A stretch of DNA of 35,036 nt from Bacteroidales bacterium (GTDB taxonomy: Bacteria > Bacteroidota > Bacteroidia > Bacteroidales > VadinHA17): assembly GCA_022865305.1 (NCBI GenBank), contig JALHSP010000106.1:1-35036 (forward strand). The letters are read 5' to 3'. Under the pieces are notes generated by a model. The model did no database searches and had not been told where the DNA came from. It saw only the letters and a program-made list of their open reading frames with translations. Below, piece after piece: positions 17,028 to 25,263 of the stretch; the stretch's first letter is position 1; each line of letters starts with the position of its first letter. A program made the position numbers and the translations under genes.

Positions 17028-17726
17028 TTAAGCCAGTATCGGGAAATCTTTGTAGAACCTCAACAATCCGATTGTTTCTGTACGCAGTTTTGCGCGGACA
17101 AATTTTTTCATTTTGTTATCCATCAATTCACCCACGCCTTGTAATAAACCTTTATCATTGACCGAATCAAGCCGATCGATACATTTTTGAATATAATCAG
17201 TAAAGAACATATGCATCCTGGATTCAACAATGTCTTTATTTACCGGGGATTGATTTTTCAAAAAGAACCAGCAATCGAATATGTCGCGGCCGGTTATTGA
17301 ATTCCTGTCGAGAAGGGCACAAAGTTTATGAGCGAACATATCGGACAGAACCATTACCTTCATATTGATCCCCAGTAAATTTTTTATTTCATACCGGTTT
17401 TCAAACATACGGTTAGAAATCTCTACTTTTAATTTACGCTCGCCTGTTCCATAGTCAAGCACGATAAGCGGACCATAGAACTTTGGGGCTTCATCATAAA
17501 TTGTCCCGTATTTTAAAAGTATTTTGCGTACTTTTTTATAAACAATTTCCTCTTTCCCCTTATTAATCAGGTTGAAATCCAGATCAACCGAAAAGCGAGG
17601 TAACCCGTAAAAAAACATCAAGGCAGTACCCCCTTTAAAACCAAGGCAATTTGCCAGCTCAATATCAGAGTAAATGTCCTTTAGAATCTGAACTAAAAAG
17701 AATTTATGCCTGTTAATATCAATCAT
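17028..17726 (-). CDS. abiEii: AbiEii-like nucleotidyltransferase toxin
   Basis: 232 residues from ATG 17726. The GTG at 17747 would add seven residues, but MIDINRHKFF fits the family start. It has the nucleotidyltransferase signature KGGTAL (31-36) and the metal-binding pair S-V-D48-L-D50, then the later motif HKLCALLDRNSITGRDIFD. AbiEii is the toxin of type IV toxin-antitoxin and abortive-infection systems and transfers nucleotides; its antitoxin AbiEi is a repressor that does not bind the toxin. The start overlaps the end of the AbiEi-like gene by 8 bp, so the two are probably co-translated. All catalytic motifs are present and the gene looks intact. The last codons touch a GCGCC-type array. 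Confidence 0.9.
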   Translation of the reverse strand: MIDINRHKFFLVQILKDIYSDIELANCLGFKGGTALMFFYGLPRFSVDLDFNLINKGKEEIVYKKVRKILLKYGTIYDEAPKFYGPLIVLDYGTGERKLKVEISNRMFENRYEIKNLLGINMKVMVLSDMFAHKLCALLDRNSITGRDIFDCWFFLKNQSPVNKDIVESRMHMFFTDYIQKCIDRLDSVNDKGLLQGVGELMDNKMKKFVRAKLRTETIGLLRFYKDFPILA

Positions 17727-18306
17727 TCTGAAATAATTTTTTAACACCCAGCCTCAGCGCTTTTGATTGATAGAGAGGCAGAAGTTCATAAACGAGTTCT
17801 TTGTTTAACGGATTCAGATTATCGAAATGGTAATCCTTTTCGAGGTAGAGAAAATCTAAAAATGCCCTCTCGGCAGAGGCAATATTTATATGGTTCTTTT
17901 GCCTGATAATTCCCATCGTGTTCACAATTGTGCTTCCTTTTATTTTACGATAAACAAATTGCTGGTTTCCAATTTCGATTACCCTGCTCAGGTAGCTGAC
18001 GGATGTAATGCGTGAATCATACTGAAATACTATGCCGGTCTTTTGCAATACATATTGCAGAGAGATATAGGATGGGGTAAAAATTGTGCATGCTAATTCT
18101 TCCGGGTTATACCCCGGTTTAGCGTAGATACCTTTACGTGGGTTATGCAATTTGCCGGTGCGTACATAATAGTTCAGTTTTTTGTTGAGCGATTGGAAAT
18201 CTGACTCGTTCATGAGCATCGCAATATCATTTAACCTGAATACCGTCCGGCTCTCTCTGTATATTGCCAATACGATATCTTTTTCTATTTCACGTGAACT
18301 GAACAT
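17719..18306 (-). CDS. abiEi: AbiEi-like antitoxin / transcriptional repressor
   Basis: 195 residues, ATG 18306. The N-terminal winged-helix-like region (residues 1-60: FRLNDIAMLMNESDFQSLNKKLNYYVRTGKLHNPRKGIYAKP) is the usual AbiEi DNA-binding domain; the C-terminal half (ASAERAFLDFLYL) matches the AbiEi antitoxin domain. It is followed by the overlapping AbiEii-like gene, the normal order of this operon. A promoter with a 7-bp inverted repeat over the -7 box lies directly upstream, fitting the negative autoregulation known for AbiEi. A second palindrome, TTCACGTGAA, lies in codons 2-6 (18289-18298). Confidence 0.88.
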   Translation of the reverse strand: MFSSREIEKDIVLAIYRESRTVFRLNDIAMLMNESDFQSLNKKLNYYVRTGKLHNPRKGIYAKPGYNPEELACTIFTPSYISLQYVLQKTGIVFQYDSRITSVSYLSRVIEIGNQQFVYRKIKGSTIVNTMGIIRQKNHINIASAERAFLDFLYLEKDYHFDNLNPLNKELVYELLPLYQSKALRLGVKKLFQND

Positions 18307-18312
18307 TACAAT

Positions 18313-18363
18313 TATTCGTATTATTAGTTCACGAATATAGCTATTTTAATTCTGAATAACAAG
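18313..18363 (-). promoter_or_regulatory. AbiE operon promoter with overlapping operator
   Basis: On the minus strand TATATTCG (18332-18339, one mismatch to TAnnTTTG) lies 20 nt downstream of CTTG (18360-18363). The inverted repeat TATTCGT (18313-18319) / ACGAATA (18331-18337) overlaps the -7 box and ends 7 bp before the start codon; a bound AbiEi would block transcription. Confidence 0.6.
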
Positions 18364-18373
18364 TTTAAAGGAT

Positions 18374-18693
18374 TTCCGTTTCGCATTTATAATTAAATTG
18401 TTCCGTGTGCCGGGTGCCGGGTTTCGCGTTTCGCGTTTTTCGTTTGTTCCGGATTTGTCACTGTACTCTAAACTCTGAACCCTGAACCCTTAACCACTTA
18501 CTCACTACTCACATTACTACTCATCGCTCACAACTCATCGCTCAATGCTCTGTGTCTCTAAGTTTCTCCGTTACTCAGTCACTTCATTCCGCTTTGCGGA
18601 ATTTTCGCTTCGCTCCGACCTCCCGATCCTCGAGATTTCGTCATTTCATTCCTCAAGCTTTGCTCCTCAATCTCTCAGCCCCTTCGTCACCTC
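18374..18693. repeat. Composite array island upstream of the AbiE pair
   Basis: Fills most of the 387-bp gap. On the + strand: GTGCCGG, TTTCGCG and TTTTTCG units; a 104-bp block (18441-18544) nearly identical to 14167-14263; the palindrome 18587-18601; and CTCAATCTCTCAGCCCCTTCGTC units up to the DUF354 gene. No gene seen. Confidence 0.75.
18587..18601. repeat. TTCCGC-NNN-GCGGAA palindrome, copy 3
   Basis: Perfect 6-bp arms with a TTT loop. Confidence 0.6.
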
Positions 18694-19761
18694 CTACCTA
18701 AACCTCTCCTGATACCCTGGATCCTCCTTCATTATCCTGAAACTCTCCGGCCAGTTCTCAACAAACCAAACTATAAAAGCAGTTAAATCAATTTTTTCTT
18801 CCAAGAGTAGTTTTTTGGACTTTTCTTGTTTTTCAAGGTTCGCATTATTAGCTATAAGAGCTTCAATTTTAGCTATTGCTTTTTTAGCATCCTGAAAATT
18901 ATAAACCAATCCGAATCTTTCCTGATCCTCACAATAAGATCTGCGAATTGTATTTACATAAACTGCTGTTGTGCCAAGGACTCCGGCTTCAGAAGCCATG
19001 GTGGCCCCTTCACCAACTACAATTGATGCGAAGTATAAGGCATCATGCATTCTTTCGGGAGGCATCAATATTTTATAGGGTTTCAATTCATCTGTCAATT
19101 CGAATTCAGAAGAAATAAAAACTCTCATCTTTTTTGATAATAGACTAACAATATGTTTTTTTTCATCATCTGAAAATCCCTTTTGACCCTCATCGTGAGT
19201 TGCATTCCATGAAACAAACCTTACTATGCAATATTTTTCGTCTTTATTGATTTTCAATAAATCATATATAGTATCATCTGGGTTATAATAGTTCGGATGG
19301 AGATAAGCTATCTCATGATATGCTTTATATTTTATTTGTTTTTCACCTAAGTCTTCTGGTAATACATCAGGTGTAATGATGGCTTTGGTAAATGGGCGAT
19401 AAAACCTTATTTGCTCCATATTACCGGAATCTTCAAGGGCGATATGTGGCCTTTTTAATAAAAATGCTGCAAAAGCAGCATAAATCGAACCATGACTGAT
19501 GAAAAGATCAGGTTTGAATTGCAGGCCTGCTAAATATTCTTTCAGTGTAAACTTCAATAATCCCCAAGCTTTACCGGCAGATGATTTGTATTTCCTTCCG
19601 AATGTTTTAAATTTGAATCCAAAATAATCTAATAGTTCAACCTCAAATTCTTTCTCCCTGCAGGTAAATAGTACTTCATTATTGTTTTTTATCAATTCCT
19701 GGGCTAAATGCCTGAAAAGGTGAACATGTGCAGGATGACCAATGTCTATTAAAATCTTCAT
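18694..19761 (-). CDS. DUF354 family glycosyltransferase-like protein
   Basis: 355 residues, ATG 19761. It has the DUF354 pattern: N-terminal KILIDIGHPAHVHLFRHLA, SHGSIYAAFAAFLLKRPHI in the first domain, and in the second the VGEGATMASEAGVLGTTAVY loop where GT-B proteins bind a nucleotide sugar. DUF354 proteins have a GT-B/2-epimerase-like fold and occur in polysaccharide clusters; the donor and acceptor are not known. Its ATG overlaps the stop of the upstream FemAB-like gene in an ATGA arrangement, so the two are probably translationally coupled. Confidence 0.85.
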   Translation of the reverse strand: MKILIDIGHPAHVHLFRHLAQELIKNNNEVLFTCREKEFEVELLDYFGFKFKTFGRKYKSSAGKAWGLLKFTLKEYLAGLQFKPDLFISHGSIYAAFAAFLLKRPHIALEDSGNMEQIRFYRPFTKAIITPDVLPEDLGEKQIKYKAYHEIAYLHPNYYNPDDTIYDLLKINKDEKYCIVRFVSWNATHDEGQKGFSDDEKKHIVSLLSKKMRVFISSEFELTDELKPYKILMPPERMHDALYFASIVVGEGATMASEAGVLGTTAVYVNTIRRSYCEDQERFGLVYNFQDAKKAIAKIEALIANNANLEKQEKSKKLLLEEKIDLTAFIVWFVENWPESFRIMKEDPGYQERFR

Positions 19762-20753
19762 TTATTAAAGACCTTCATTATTTTCAACCCAAATTCCCCC
19801 ATATTATACAAAAAAAGATTATTAATTTTCATAAACCTTCCGTACTCAACCGATTCTCCTCCAAATCTGGCCTTAAATTCTCTTACACCATATTGTCCAT
19901 CCGGTTTACCTGCTCCCATAAAATCAAAAACCGGAATATTATTCTGATTTGCATATTCCATAGCAGCCCAGGTTGCCATAACACTTGGATACTGTTCTTT
20001 ATATTCCTCATCAAGACCGCATATATAAAACTCATATATAGACTTCCCTTCCAGTATAGGGCACATGATACCACCGATTATTTTATTTTTGTACCATATC
20101 AAGAGATATTTCCCGAGTCCGCTTTCAAAGAAATTCGTGAACAATTCAACAGGTAAGAGTGGCTTGCCTATTTTGTATCTGTAAAGATTTGACAAAATAT
20201 CATAAAATATTTTAATCTCATCAATATTTTCAGCCTCTTCCCATGTAACGGAATTTCTTTGAGCCTTCTTTACCTGCCTCATGCGGGAGCTGCTTACTGC
20301 AGCACACATAGATCCCATATCACAGGTTGCAATATGAAAATTCAAATAGTGTACATATCTGAATCCATGACTTAAAAAGTTATCTTTATACAAGCTGTAA
20401 TCAGAAAAGTTCCTGGTTTCAATATATATAGCTTTTCTTTCTAATTTAGCAGAGATCTGTTTCAGGAGCATTTCTAATGCTTCAGGATAATCATCATCAA
20501 CTATTGGCCCTCCGTAAATAATACCTCGTCGTGAAAAAATTCCTTTTATTCCCGGCTCTCTTTGCAAAGTAACTACAGCCAGAGCCCTTATTGATTCTGA
20601 ATCGGTGACGGCAATGGCTTCTGCAGATAAATTTTTAACTGAATTGAATAAATTGTAAAATCCCGGCGACTGAAAAGGTGTGGCATAAGGATTTCCGGAA
20701 AGAAATTCCCGCCATGCTCGGAGGGGGATTGAATCGTTTAATAAGATCTCCAT
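19758..20753 (-). CDS. FemAB/GNAT-like acyltransferase of a surface glycan locus
   Basis: 331 residues from ATG 20753 (MEILLNDSIPLRAWREFL). A longer frame to 20795 would need a TTG start in the pre-array spacer. Features: the opening PYATPFQSPGFYNLF, the central RRGIIYGGPIVDDD, SSRMRQVKKAQRNSV, GGIMCPI and the C-terminal FDFMGAGKPDGQYGVREFKARFGG, all typical of FemAB-related GNAT proteins in exopolysaccharide or peptidoglycan-bridge gene sets. These transfer an amino acid or acyl group; the substrate here is unknown. Four-base overlap with the DUF354 gene indicates one operon. Confidence 0.85.
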   Translation of the reverse strand: MEILLNDSIPLRAWREFLSGNPYATPFQSPGFYNLFNSVKNLSAEAIAVTDSESIRALAVVTLQREPGIKGIFSRRGIIYGGPIVDDDYPEALEMLLKQISAKLERKAIYIETRNFSDYSLYKDNFLSHGFRYVHYLNFHIATCDMGSMCAAVSSSRMRQVKKAQRNSVTWEEAENIDEIKIFYDILSNLYRYKIGKPLLPVELFTNFFESGLGKYLLIWYKNKIIGGIMCPILEGKSIYEFYICGLDEEYKEQYPSVMATWAAMEYANQNNIPVFDFMGAGKPDGQYGVREFKARFGGESVEYGRFMKINNLFLYNMGEFGLKIMKVFNK

Positions 20754-20802
20754 TAATATTATTCCACAATTTTTATGAGGGGCACTTTGAATCAAGTAAA
20801 AA

Positions 20803-20887
20803 GGTATTCGGTAAGCAGTATTCAGTGTTCGGTATCCGGTGGTCTTTATACTGTTTTACCGATTACCGATTACTGATTACCGGATAC
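20803..20887. repeat. A-B heptamer hairpin unit 1
   Basis: Block A (GGTATTCGG, GTATTCAGTGTTCGG, 20803-20842), a short spacer, then block B (ACCGATTACCGATTACTG, 20857-20887). B contains the TAA stop of the upstream glycosyltransferase (20870-20872). Confidence 0.8.
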
Positions 20888-21796
20888 CTCTTCATATAAC
20901 GCAACTACCCTCCTGGCAATAGTCTCAGAATCCAACCCCAATTCAATAATCCTCTCCCTCCCGTTGGTAATTTTACCAAAAGCAAGAGCCGCCTTGATTT
21001 TATCTGCCACAGCTTCAGGTTCAAAGGAAGTGATATAACAACCTTCTATTCCACCTGTCATCCATTTCACATCCCCGACATCTGTTGAAACAACGGGACA
21101 ATTACAAGCCATAGCCTCTTTTACGACATTTACACTACCTTCATATTTTGAAGTTAAGAGTAATACATCTGCTGCATTCAGGTAATAAGGGACTTCTGCA
21201 TTTGGCACATTGTAAATTTGCTTAAGCTCAATATTATTATTATGTACTATGGCCGTTGCTTCCTTCGCTAAATCATAATTTTTTTCAGTTCGGTTTGGAT
21301 CAGAAATAAAAAGTATAATCTTTTTGTCAGACTGATAATTTATATGAGTTCTTGCTTCGGTCATGGTTATAGGTTTAAATCTCTCAATATCTACACCATT
21401 GGGAATAATTTGAGCCCTCTTCATCCTTAACAGCTCTTTCATCTGTCTGGTTTTCACAATTGTAGTATCCCACTTGTACTTGTAAAAAAACTGTGTAATT
21501 GTTCGTAAAAATCCAGACATAAAAGCATCTGAACCCATCAGAGACACCACCAAGGGAGAACACCCTGCCAATGATGCTGCAAATCCGCTGAGGCTGTAAT
21601 GCGCATGTGCCAGATCATAATTACCTCTTTTGAAGGTTTTGCTTATATCAGGAATAGCTGAAAGATATCCGGAGAGACCGGGTTTAATAATATAATAATC
21701 AATTTCGATCCCGGCGGCCTTAAGGGACTCGCCCTGATTTCTGACAACATTCCCTACATTCCCGCTTTTCCCGCTTGAGACAAAAAGTACTTTCAT
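20870..21796 (-). CDS. GT4-family glycosyltransferase
   Basis: 308 residues from ATG 21796 (MKVLFVSSGKSGNVGNVVR). The open frame upstream to 21895 only reads the array as PNTEYRI and would start at TTG, so I reject it. Domains: N-terminal acceptor side with LAHAHYSLSGFAASLAG, linker IIPNGVDIERFKP, and C-terminal nucleotide-sugar domain with SKYEGSVNVVKEAM (the E-x7-E signature) and CPVVSTDVGDV. It transfers a sugar from a nucleotide donor to a glycan; the sugar is unknown. The final Gly-Asn-Gln and stop come from the array. Confidence 0.9.
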   Translation of the reverse strand: MKVLFVSSGKSGNVGNVVRNQGESLKAAGIEIDYYIIKPGLSGYLSAIPDISKTFKRGNYDLAHAHYSLSGFAASLAGCSPLVVSLMGSDAFMSGFLRTITQFFYKYKWDTTIVKTRQMKELLRMKRAQIIPNGVDIERFKPITMTEARTHINYQSDKKIILFISDPNRTEKNYDLAKEATAIVHNNNIELKQIYNVPNAEVPYYLNAADVLLLTSKYEGSVNVVKEAMACNCPVVSTDVGDVKWMTGGIEGCYITSFEPEAVADKIKAALAFGKITNGRERIIELGLDSETIARRVVALYEEVSGNQ

Positions 21797-21803
21797 TCTT
21801 TCT

Positions 21804-21819
21804 TTCACCGCTAAGACGC
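21804..21819. repeat. 16-nt motif upstream of start codon, copy 1
   Basis: TTCACCGCTAAGACGC, 7 nt upstream of the glycosyltransferase ATG and directly before a GGTATTCGG array. An identical copy lies at 29971-29986. Confidence 0.6.
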
Positions 21820-21827
21820 TTGTTATT

Positions 21828-21982
21828 TGGTATTCGGTGTTCGGTATTCGGTATTCGGTGTTCGGTATTCGGTATTCGGCGTTCGGTTCTTTCAACTGGT
21901 TTACCGACCACTGATTACTGATTACCGATTACCGACCACTGATTACTGATTACCGATTACCGACCACTGATTACTGATTACC
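21828..21982. repeat. A-B heptamer hairpin unit 2
   Basis: Block A (GGTATTCGG/GGTGTTCGG, about eight units, 21828-21889) then block B (CCGATTACCGACCACTGATTACTGATT, 21903-21982), in which a ~29-nt superunit recurs almost three times. B contains the TAA of the upstream ATP-grasp gene (21971-21973). Confidence 0.85.
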
Positions 21983-23029
21983 TGCAAACTTTTTTAAAAC
22001 AAACTCTACCCGCAAATCATAACACCCATTCCTGGCAAAATCACCCGATTCAAATACCCATCTCCCCCCGATAAACCTGTACCTTCCTGCCTGGCCATCA
22101 ACAAGCATCTGGAAAGGATCGCTCTGCCCGAAAATACATTGCATTTCATTTACCAGGTAACCTCGTTCAGATTCAAAAACATCTAATGCCTGACTGTAAA
22201 ATCCATGTCTGTCTGTAATTTCTTTTAAAAAATCCAGCAGATCCAGGGGCGGATTATCATAATTCTTCAGCAGAGAACCGCTGCTTTTCTCTCCTGTTTT
22301 TAATTTCTTATGAGCAAAAAAACTTTCTCCTATTCTCACCGTCCTCCATTCAAAATCGTGAGGAATATATTCCTGGAAAATCACAAATCCCTTCTGAAGA
22401 TTGACAGTTTTGGTCTGATAAATATCGAGTTTCTTTAATATATCTGACGGATGAAGAATATAATGAAATCCTCTTTTCAGGATTCCTCCCTTGTCAAGAT
22501 TTGGCCCTGTTCGCTGAGGAGATCCCTTCCCTGAAAAAGTATCTTTAATATACTTGTGCGCTTCAATTTTGTTCCTGATTATCCTGACTCCGCTCCCTGA
22601 TGCACCGATATTTGTCTTGGCGACAAAAGGGAATTCACATTCTTCTGAATATTTAAATGCTTCCTTCCGATAGTAAAATACATCAGTGGCAGGATAAGGT
22701 ATATTGTTCGCTTTCAGCCAGAAAGAAAGGAAGCGCTTATTTTCATATATAAATATTCCCAGTGGAGACGGGAATATTTTATAACCCAGAATATAAGCAA
22801 GAATATAGATTCTTTCATCATAAAGCTGCTTGAATGGAGCAGTTAATCCTCCCGGTTTAGCAAGGAGAATGTCAAAAGGTTCTTTTTGTATCTCTTCAAG
22901 CCAGTCTGAAGCAGTCAGATTAACAACCCGGTATTCAATATCATTCCTGTATTCTTCACATGCCTTAACCCAGAGGATGTGGTCATCTTCTTGCTCATTC
23001 CGCAATATTATAACCTTAATCTTTCTCAT
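21971..23029 (-). CDS. ATP-grasp domain protein of the glycan locus
   Basis: 352 residues, ATG 23029. The layout fits the ATP-grasp superfamily: an N-terminal domain (KVIILRNEQEDDHILW), then FPFVAKTNIGASGSGVRIIRN (lysine and glycine-rich loop that covers ATP), FVIFQEYIPHDFEWRTVRIGESF, and near the C-terminus YLVNEMQCIFGQSD, where the E-M-Q would hold the metals. ATP-grasp enzymes join a carboxylate to an amine or thiol using ATP. In polysaccharide loci they may add amino acids to sugars; the substrate here is unknown. The stop codon and last residues (AGNQ) come from the array downstream. Confidence 0.85.
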   Translation of the reverse strand: MRKIKVIILRNEQEDDHILWVKACEEYRNDIEYRVVNLTASDWLEEIQKEPFDILLAKPGGLTAPFKQLYDERIYILAYILGYKIFPSPLGIFIYENKRFLSFWLKANNIPYPATDVFYYRKEAFKYSEECEFPFVAKTNIGASGSGVRIIRNKIEAHKYIKDTFSGKGSPQRTGPNLDKGGILKRGFHYILHPSDILKKLDIYQTKTVNLQKGFVIFQEYIPHDFEWRTVRIGESFFAHKKLKTGEKSSGSLLKNYDNPPLDLLDFLKEITDRHGFYSQALDVFESERGYLVNEMQCIFGQSDPFQMLVDGQAGRYRFIGGRWVFESGDFARNGCYDLRVEFVLKKFAGNQ

Positions 23030-23082
23030 TTTCTTAAGACAATGATCTACTGACTTTTAAGCATCACCATTTTACAACACAA

Positions 23083-23173
23083 GGTATTCGGTATCCGGTG
23101 TTCGGTATTCGGTAATTAGTGGATTCAGAATAACCGATTACTGATTACCGATTACTGACTACTGATTACTGAT
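23083..23173. repeat. A-B heptamer hairpin unit 3
   Basis: Block A (GGTATTCGGTATCCGGTGTTCGG, 23083-23114) and block B (ACCGATTACTGATTACCG, 23131-23173). It is followed directly by unit 4, so two units lie in tandem between the same two genes. Confidence 0.8.
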
Positions 23174-23180
23174 AAGATCA

Positions 23181-23263
23181 TGGTATTCGGTAAGCGGCAT
23201 TCGGTATTCGGTCTTACTTTAAACAACATACTGATTACTGACTACCGACTACCGATTACTGAT
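23181..23263. repeat. A-B heptamer hairpin unit 4
   Basis: Block A (GGTATTCGGTAAGCGGCATTCGG, 23181-23212) and block B (ATTACTGACTACCGACTACCG, 23230-23263). B contains the TAA (23256-23258) of the AbiEii-like gene. Confidence 0.8.
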
Positions 23264-24197
23264 AACGATGAGCGTTGGATTTTAATTTTAATTCCTGTTT
23301 AAGATTTTCAAGTTGTTGTTGATGCTTTTTCGGGGAGTATGCTCTCAGATAATTAATATTCTGCAGCTTCCATTTAATCGCAGGATAGTTTTTAAAATCA
23401 TTGAAAGAATCGAGACTCCAGTCAGGGCTGCCGGATTTAAAACTTATTATAAACCTCTTATCATCCTCTGTTAAAATGTTCCTGATACAAGTAATGAGAT
23501 CTTCTCTTGTCTTCACGAAATCTTCATAGGTAAATACCTCCCTTATCATGCCGGTGAAATTATTTACCAACGTACTCCGCTGATCAATTCGGGCAGGATT
23601 TAAAATTTCATGTCATGGTCTTGAACTGCTGAGCAGACAGAACAGAAACCCTTGCTTCAAATCGTCATTAATACCATCTTCCTCAAGAAGACATCTAATG
23701 TCAAAAATGTCTCGAGCGTGTTGCCTGTCCAACGCTGCACATATTTTACCGCCATAAAGTTGACCCAAAGGGATTACAGGTACCTCAGCATAAAGTGCAA
23801 ATTCCTTCTGGGCAGATTTACAGAGAGATTTTGTCTCAGGTGTCTTAAGAGAACCCCGGTTGACGGTATTTACCTCGATTTTAACTTGAACTCCTTTTAA
23901 TACGCAGACAATTTTACTTTCCCCTGTATGTTCGTCCGGACCAGTAATATGAATTCCCGGAATTACTCTGTTCAGGTTGGTTTTGATTCTTTCAAGTATC
24001 ATCCTGATTTTTGTCAGGCTTTCATCACGATCTTTCAATGGCAGATAGGTCAAATCAATATCCACAGATAATCTGGGCATTTCTCTGATAAAAAGGTTAA
24101 TTGCAGTTCCGCCATGCAATGCTACATCAGGTTCCCGGGCAATAACAGGTAAAATCCTGATTAAAAGTGATACCTGCTTTTTATAACTATCATTCAT
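23256..24197 (-). pseudogene. abiEii: AbiEii-like nucleotidyltransferase interrupted by an in-frame TGA
   Basis: The frame from ATG 24197 stops at TGA 23613-23615 after 194 residues, but the same frame continues without further stop to TAA 23256. The continuation (HEILNPARIDQ...FTYEDFVKTREDL...FKSGSPDWSL...WKLQNI) is the normal C-terminal part of this family. The cause is therefore one nonsense codon, not a frameshift. The first part keeps the catalytic motifs: LHGGTA (27-32), S-V-D46-I-D48 and the KICAALDRQHARDIFD motif. The 194-residue product might thus still be partly active; the last ~118 residues are lost unless TGA is read through. ATGA overlap with the AbiEi-like gene upstream. Confidence 0.85.
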
Positions 24198-24961
24198 GCT
24201 TTAGCCAAATCGGATGGGATTGTGATTTGAAAATCAGGAATAAAAACTCCGTCCGTTACGATGCTTCTTTTACCCTTACCAATATCTACTTTGCTCATGT
24301 CCAGGTGTTTTACCCAGGAATGTCTTGCTTTAACAGCCAGATAAAGAAATAGCCTGGCAATTTTAACTGAATTACATTTTGATAAAAGGAATTGAACCTC
24401 AACCGGGCGCAACGCAGTTAATCCTTCCATAATCTGGTATGCCTCTAGCAGGTTGAATTCCCGGGGTGCAAGATACAAACACTCCATAAGAGCACGTGTT
24501 GGTGAAGAAATCATAACGGTGAAATTTTTTACTTCAACGGCAACTAACGCCGCATCATCAGGAAGAAAATCAGTTTTATGCAATATAAATTCCAATCCCC
24601 AATCAAAGTTTATGAACCAGGAAGGAAGAAATGTACCACGGGGAGCAAAAAGGTCTCTCTTCTTCTCCTCCATCTCCAGGTAATGAGCCAGCCCATGGAT
24701 ATTCAGAGCTGAACGACCACCAATATGGATTTTGCTCTTTGCCTGATTTTGGATAGCATGAAGTGCACCAAGCCAATTGACATTCTGCCCTGTCCTGACC
24801 AAAGCGCCTCTGCCAATAGGTCTTAACCATCCTGATTTGATGTATCTGCGTTGTAGATCGCGGGAATACCCGTTAGTCTCTAACCACGAAGCCAGGAACA
24901 CAACCCCGGATGGCTGAGATTGAAGCAAAAGGTTTATTTTTGTTTGATTATTAGTACTCAT
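24194..24961 (-). CDS. abiEi: AbiEi-like antitoxin (second pair)
   Basis: 255 residues, ATG 24961. The N-terminal half (FLASWLETNGYSRDLQRRYIKSGWLRPIGRGALVR) is the AbiEi-type winged-helix region, followed by the IHIGGRSALNIHGLAHYL segment and the C-terminal antitoxin domain (ISSPTRALMECLYLAPREFNLLEAYQIMEGL). It is longer than, and not closely similar to, the antitoxin at 17719-18306, so the two AbiE pairs are not recent copies. It overlaps the toxin gene by 4 bp (ATGA). Being intact beside a broken toxin, it could act as an orphan repressor. Confidence 0.87.
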   Translation of the reverse strand: MSTNNQTKINLLLQSQPSGVVFLASWLETNGYSRDLQRRYIKSGWLRPIGRGALVRTGQNVNWLGALHAIQNQAKSKIHIGGRSALNIHGLAHYLEMEEKKRDLFAPRGTFLPSWFINFDWGLEFILHKTDFLPDDAALVAVEVKNFTVMISSPTRALMECLYLAPREFNLLEAYQIMEGLTALRPVEVQFLLSKCNSVKIARLFLYLAVKARHSWVKHLDMSKVDIGKGKRSIVTDGVFIPDFQITIPSDLAKA

Positions 24962-24965
24962 AGTA

Positions 24966-24973
24966 CAAATTTA
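24966..24973 (-). promoter_or_regulatory. Possible -7 box of the second AbiE pair
   Basis: TAAATTTG on the minus strand matches TAnnTTTG, only 4 nt before the ATG. If used, the transcript would have almost no leader. No clear -33 box. Confidence 0.3.
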
Positions 24974-25047
24974 CAAACATTTTTAAACTATTATGATACC
25001 TCGGCGTTGTTTTTTGACTCCTTTTCAGAAATGTCCGGGACGCCTCC

Positions 25048-25073
25048 CATAATAAAAAAACGACTTTATTATG
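25048..25073. repeat. Perfect 9-bp inverted repeat
   Basis: CATAATAAA (25048-25056) and TTTATTATG (25065-25073) around an 8-nt loop, in the 286-bp gap between the AbiE pair and S23 element 4. The rest of the gap is CTCTAAACCCTGAGCCC array-like sequence and arm DNA; no gene seen. Confidence 0.45.
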
Positions 25074-25185
25074 CCCCATGCTCTAAACCCTGAGCCCTCC
25101 TGATAAGGCGGGACAGGTTGCGCCCTGCATTGTTCCAACCCCACAGGGATCCAGACTAAAAGTATTGACTACTGATAACTAAAAG

Positions 25186-25263
25186 GGTATTCGGTAAGCG
25201 GTATTCGGTTTTTGGTTTTTGGTATTCGATTTACAAAGAATTACTGATTACCGATTACTGATT
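25186..25263. repeat. A-B heptamer unit 5, left arm of S23 element 4
   Basis: Block A (GGTATTCGGTAAGCGG, GGTTTTTGGTATTCG, 25186-25229) and block B (ATTACTGATTACCG, 25241-25263). B encodes the last four residues (ISNR) and the TAA of the S23 gene. Block A is inverted relative to the CCGAATACC units at 25656-25697. Confidence 0.8.

Noticed and set aside
20754-20795. Longer start of the FemAB-like gene
   Set aside because: It would use TTG; ATG 20753 begins the recognisable family sequence.
21797-21895. N-terminal PNTEYRI extension of the glycosyltransferase
   Set aside because: It needs a TTG start inside an array; ATG 21796 gives the normal GT4 N-terminus.
23256-23549. Separate small gene downstream of the broken AbiEii-like gene
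   Set aside because: It is in the same frame and is the C-terminal part of the same family, separated only by one TGA.
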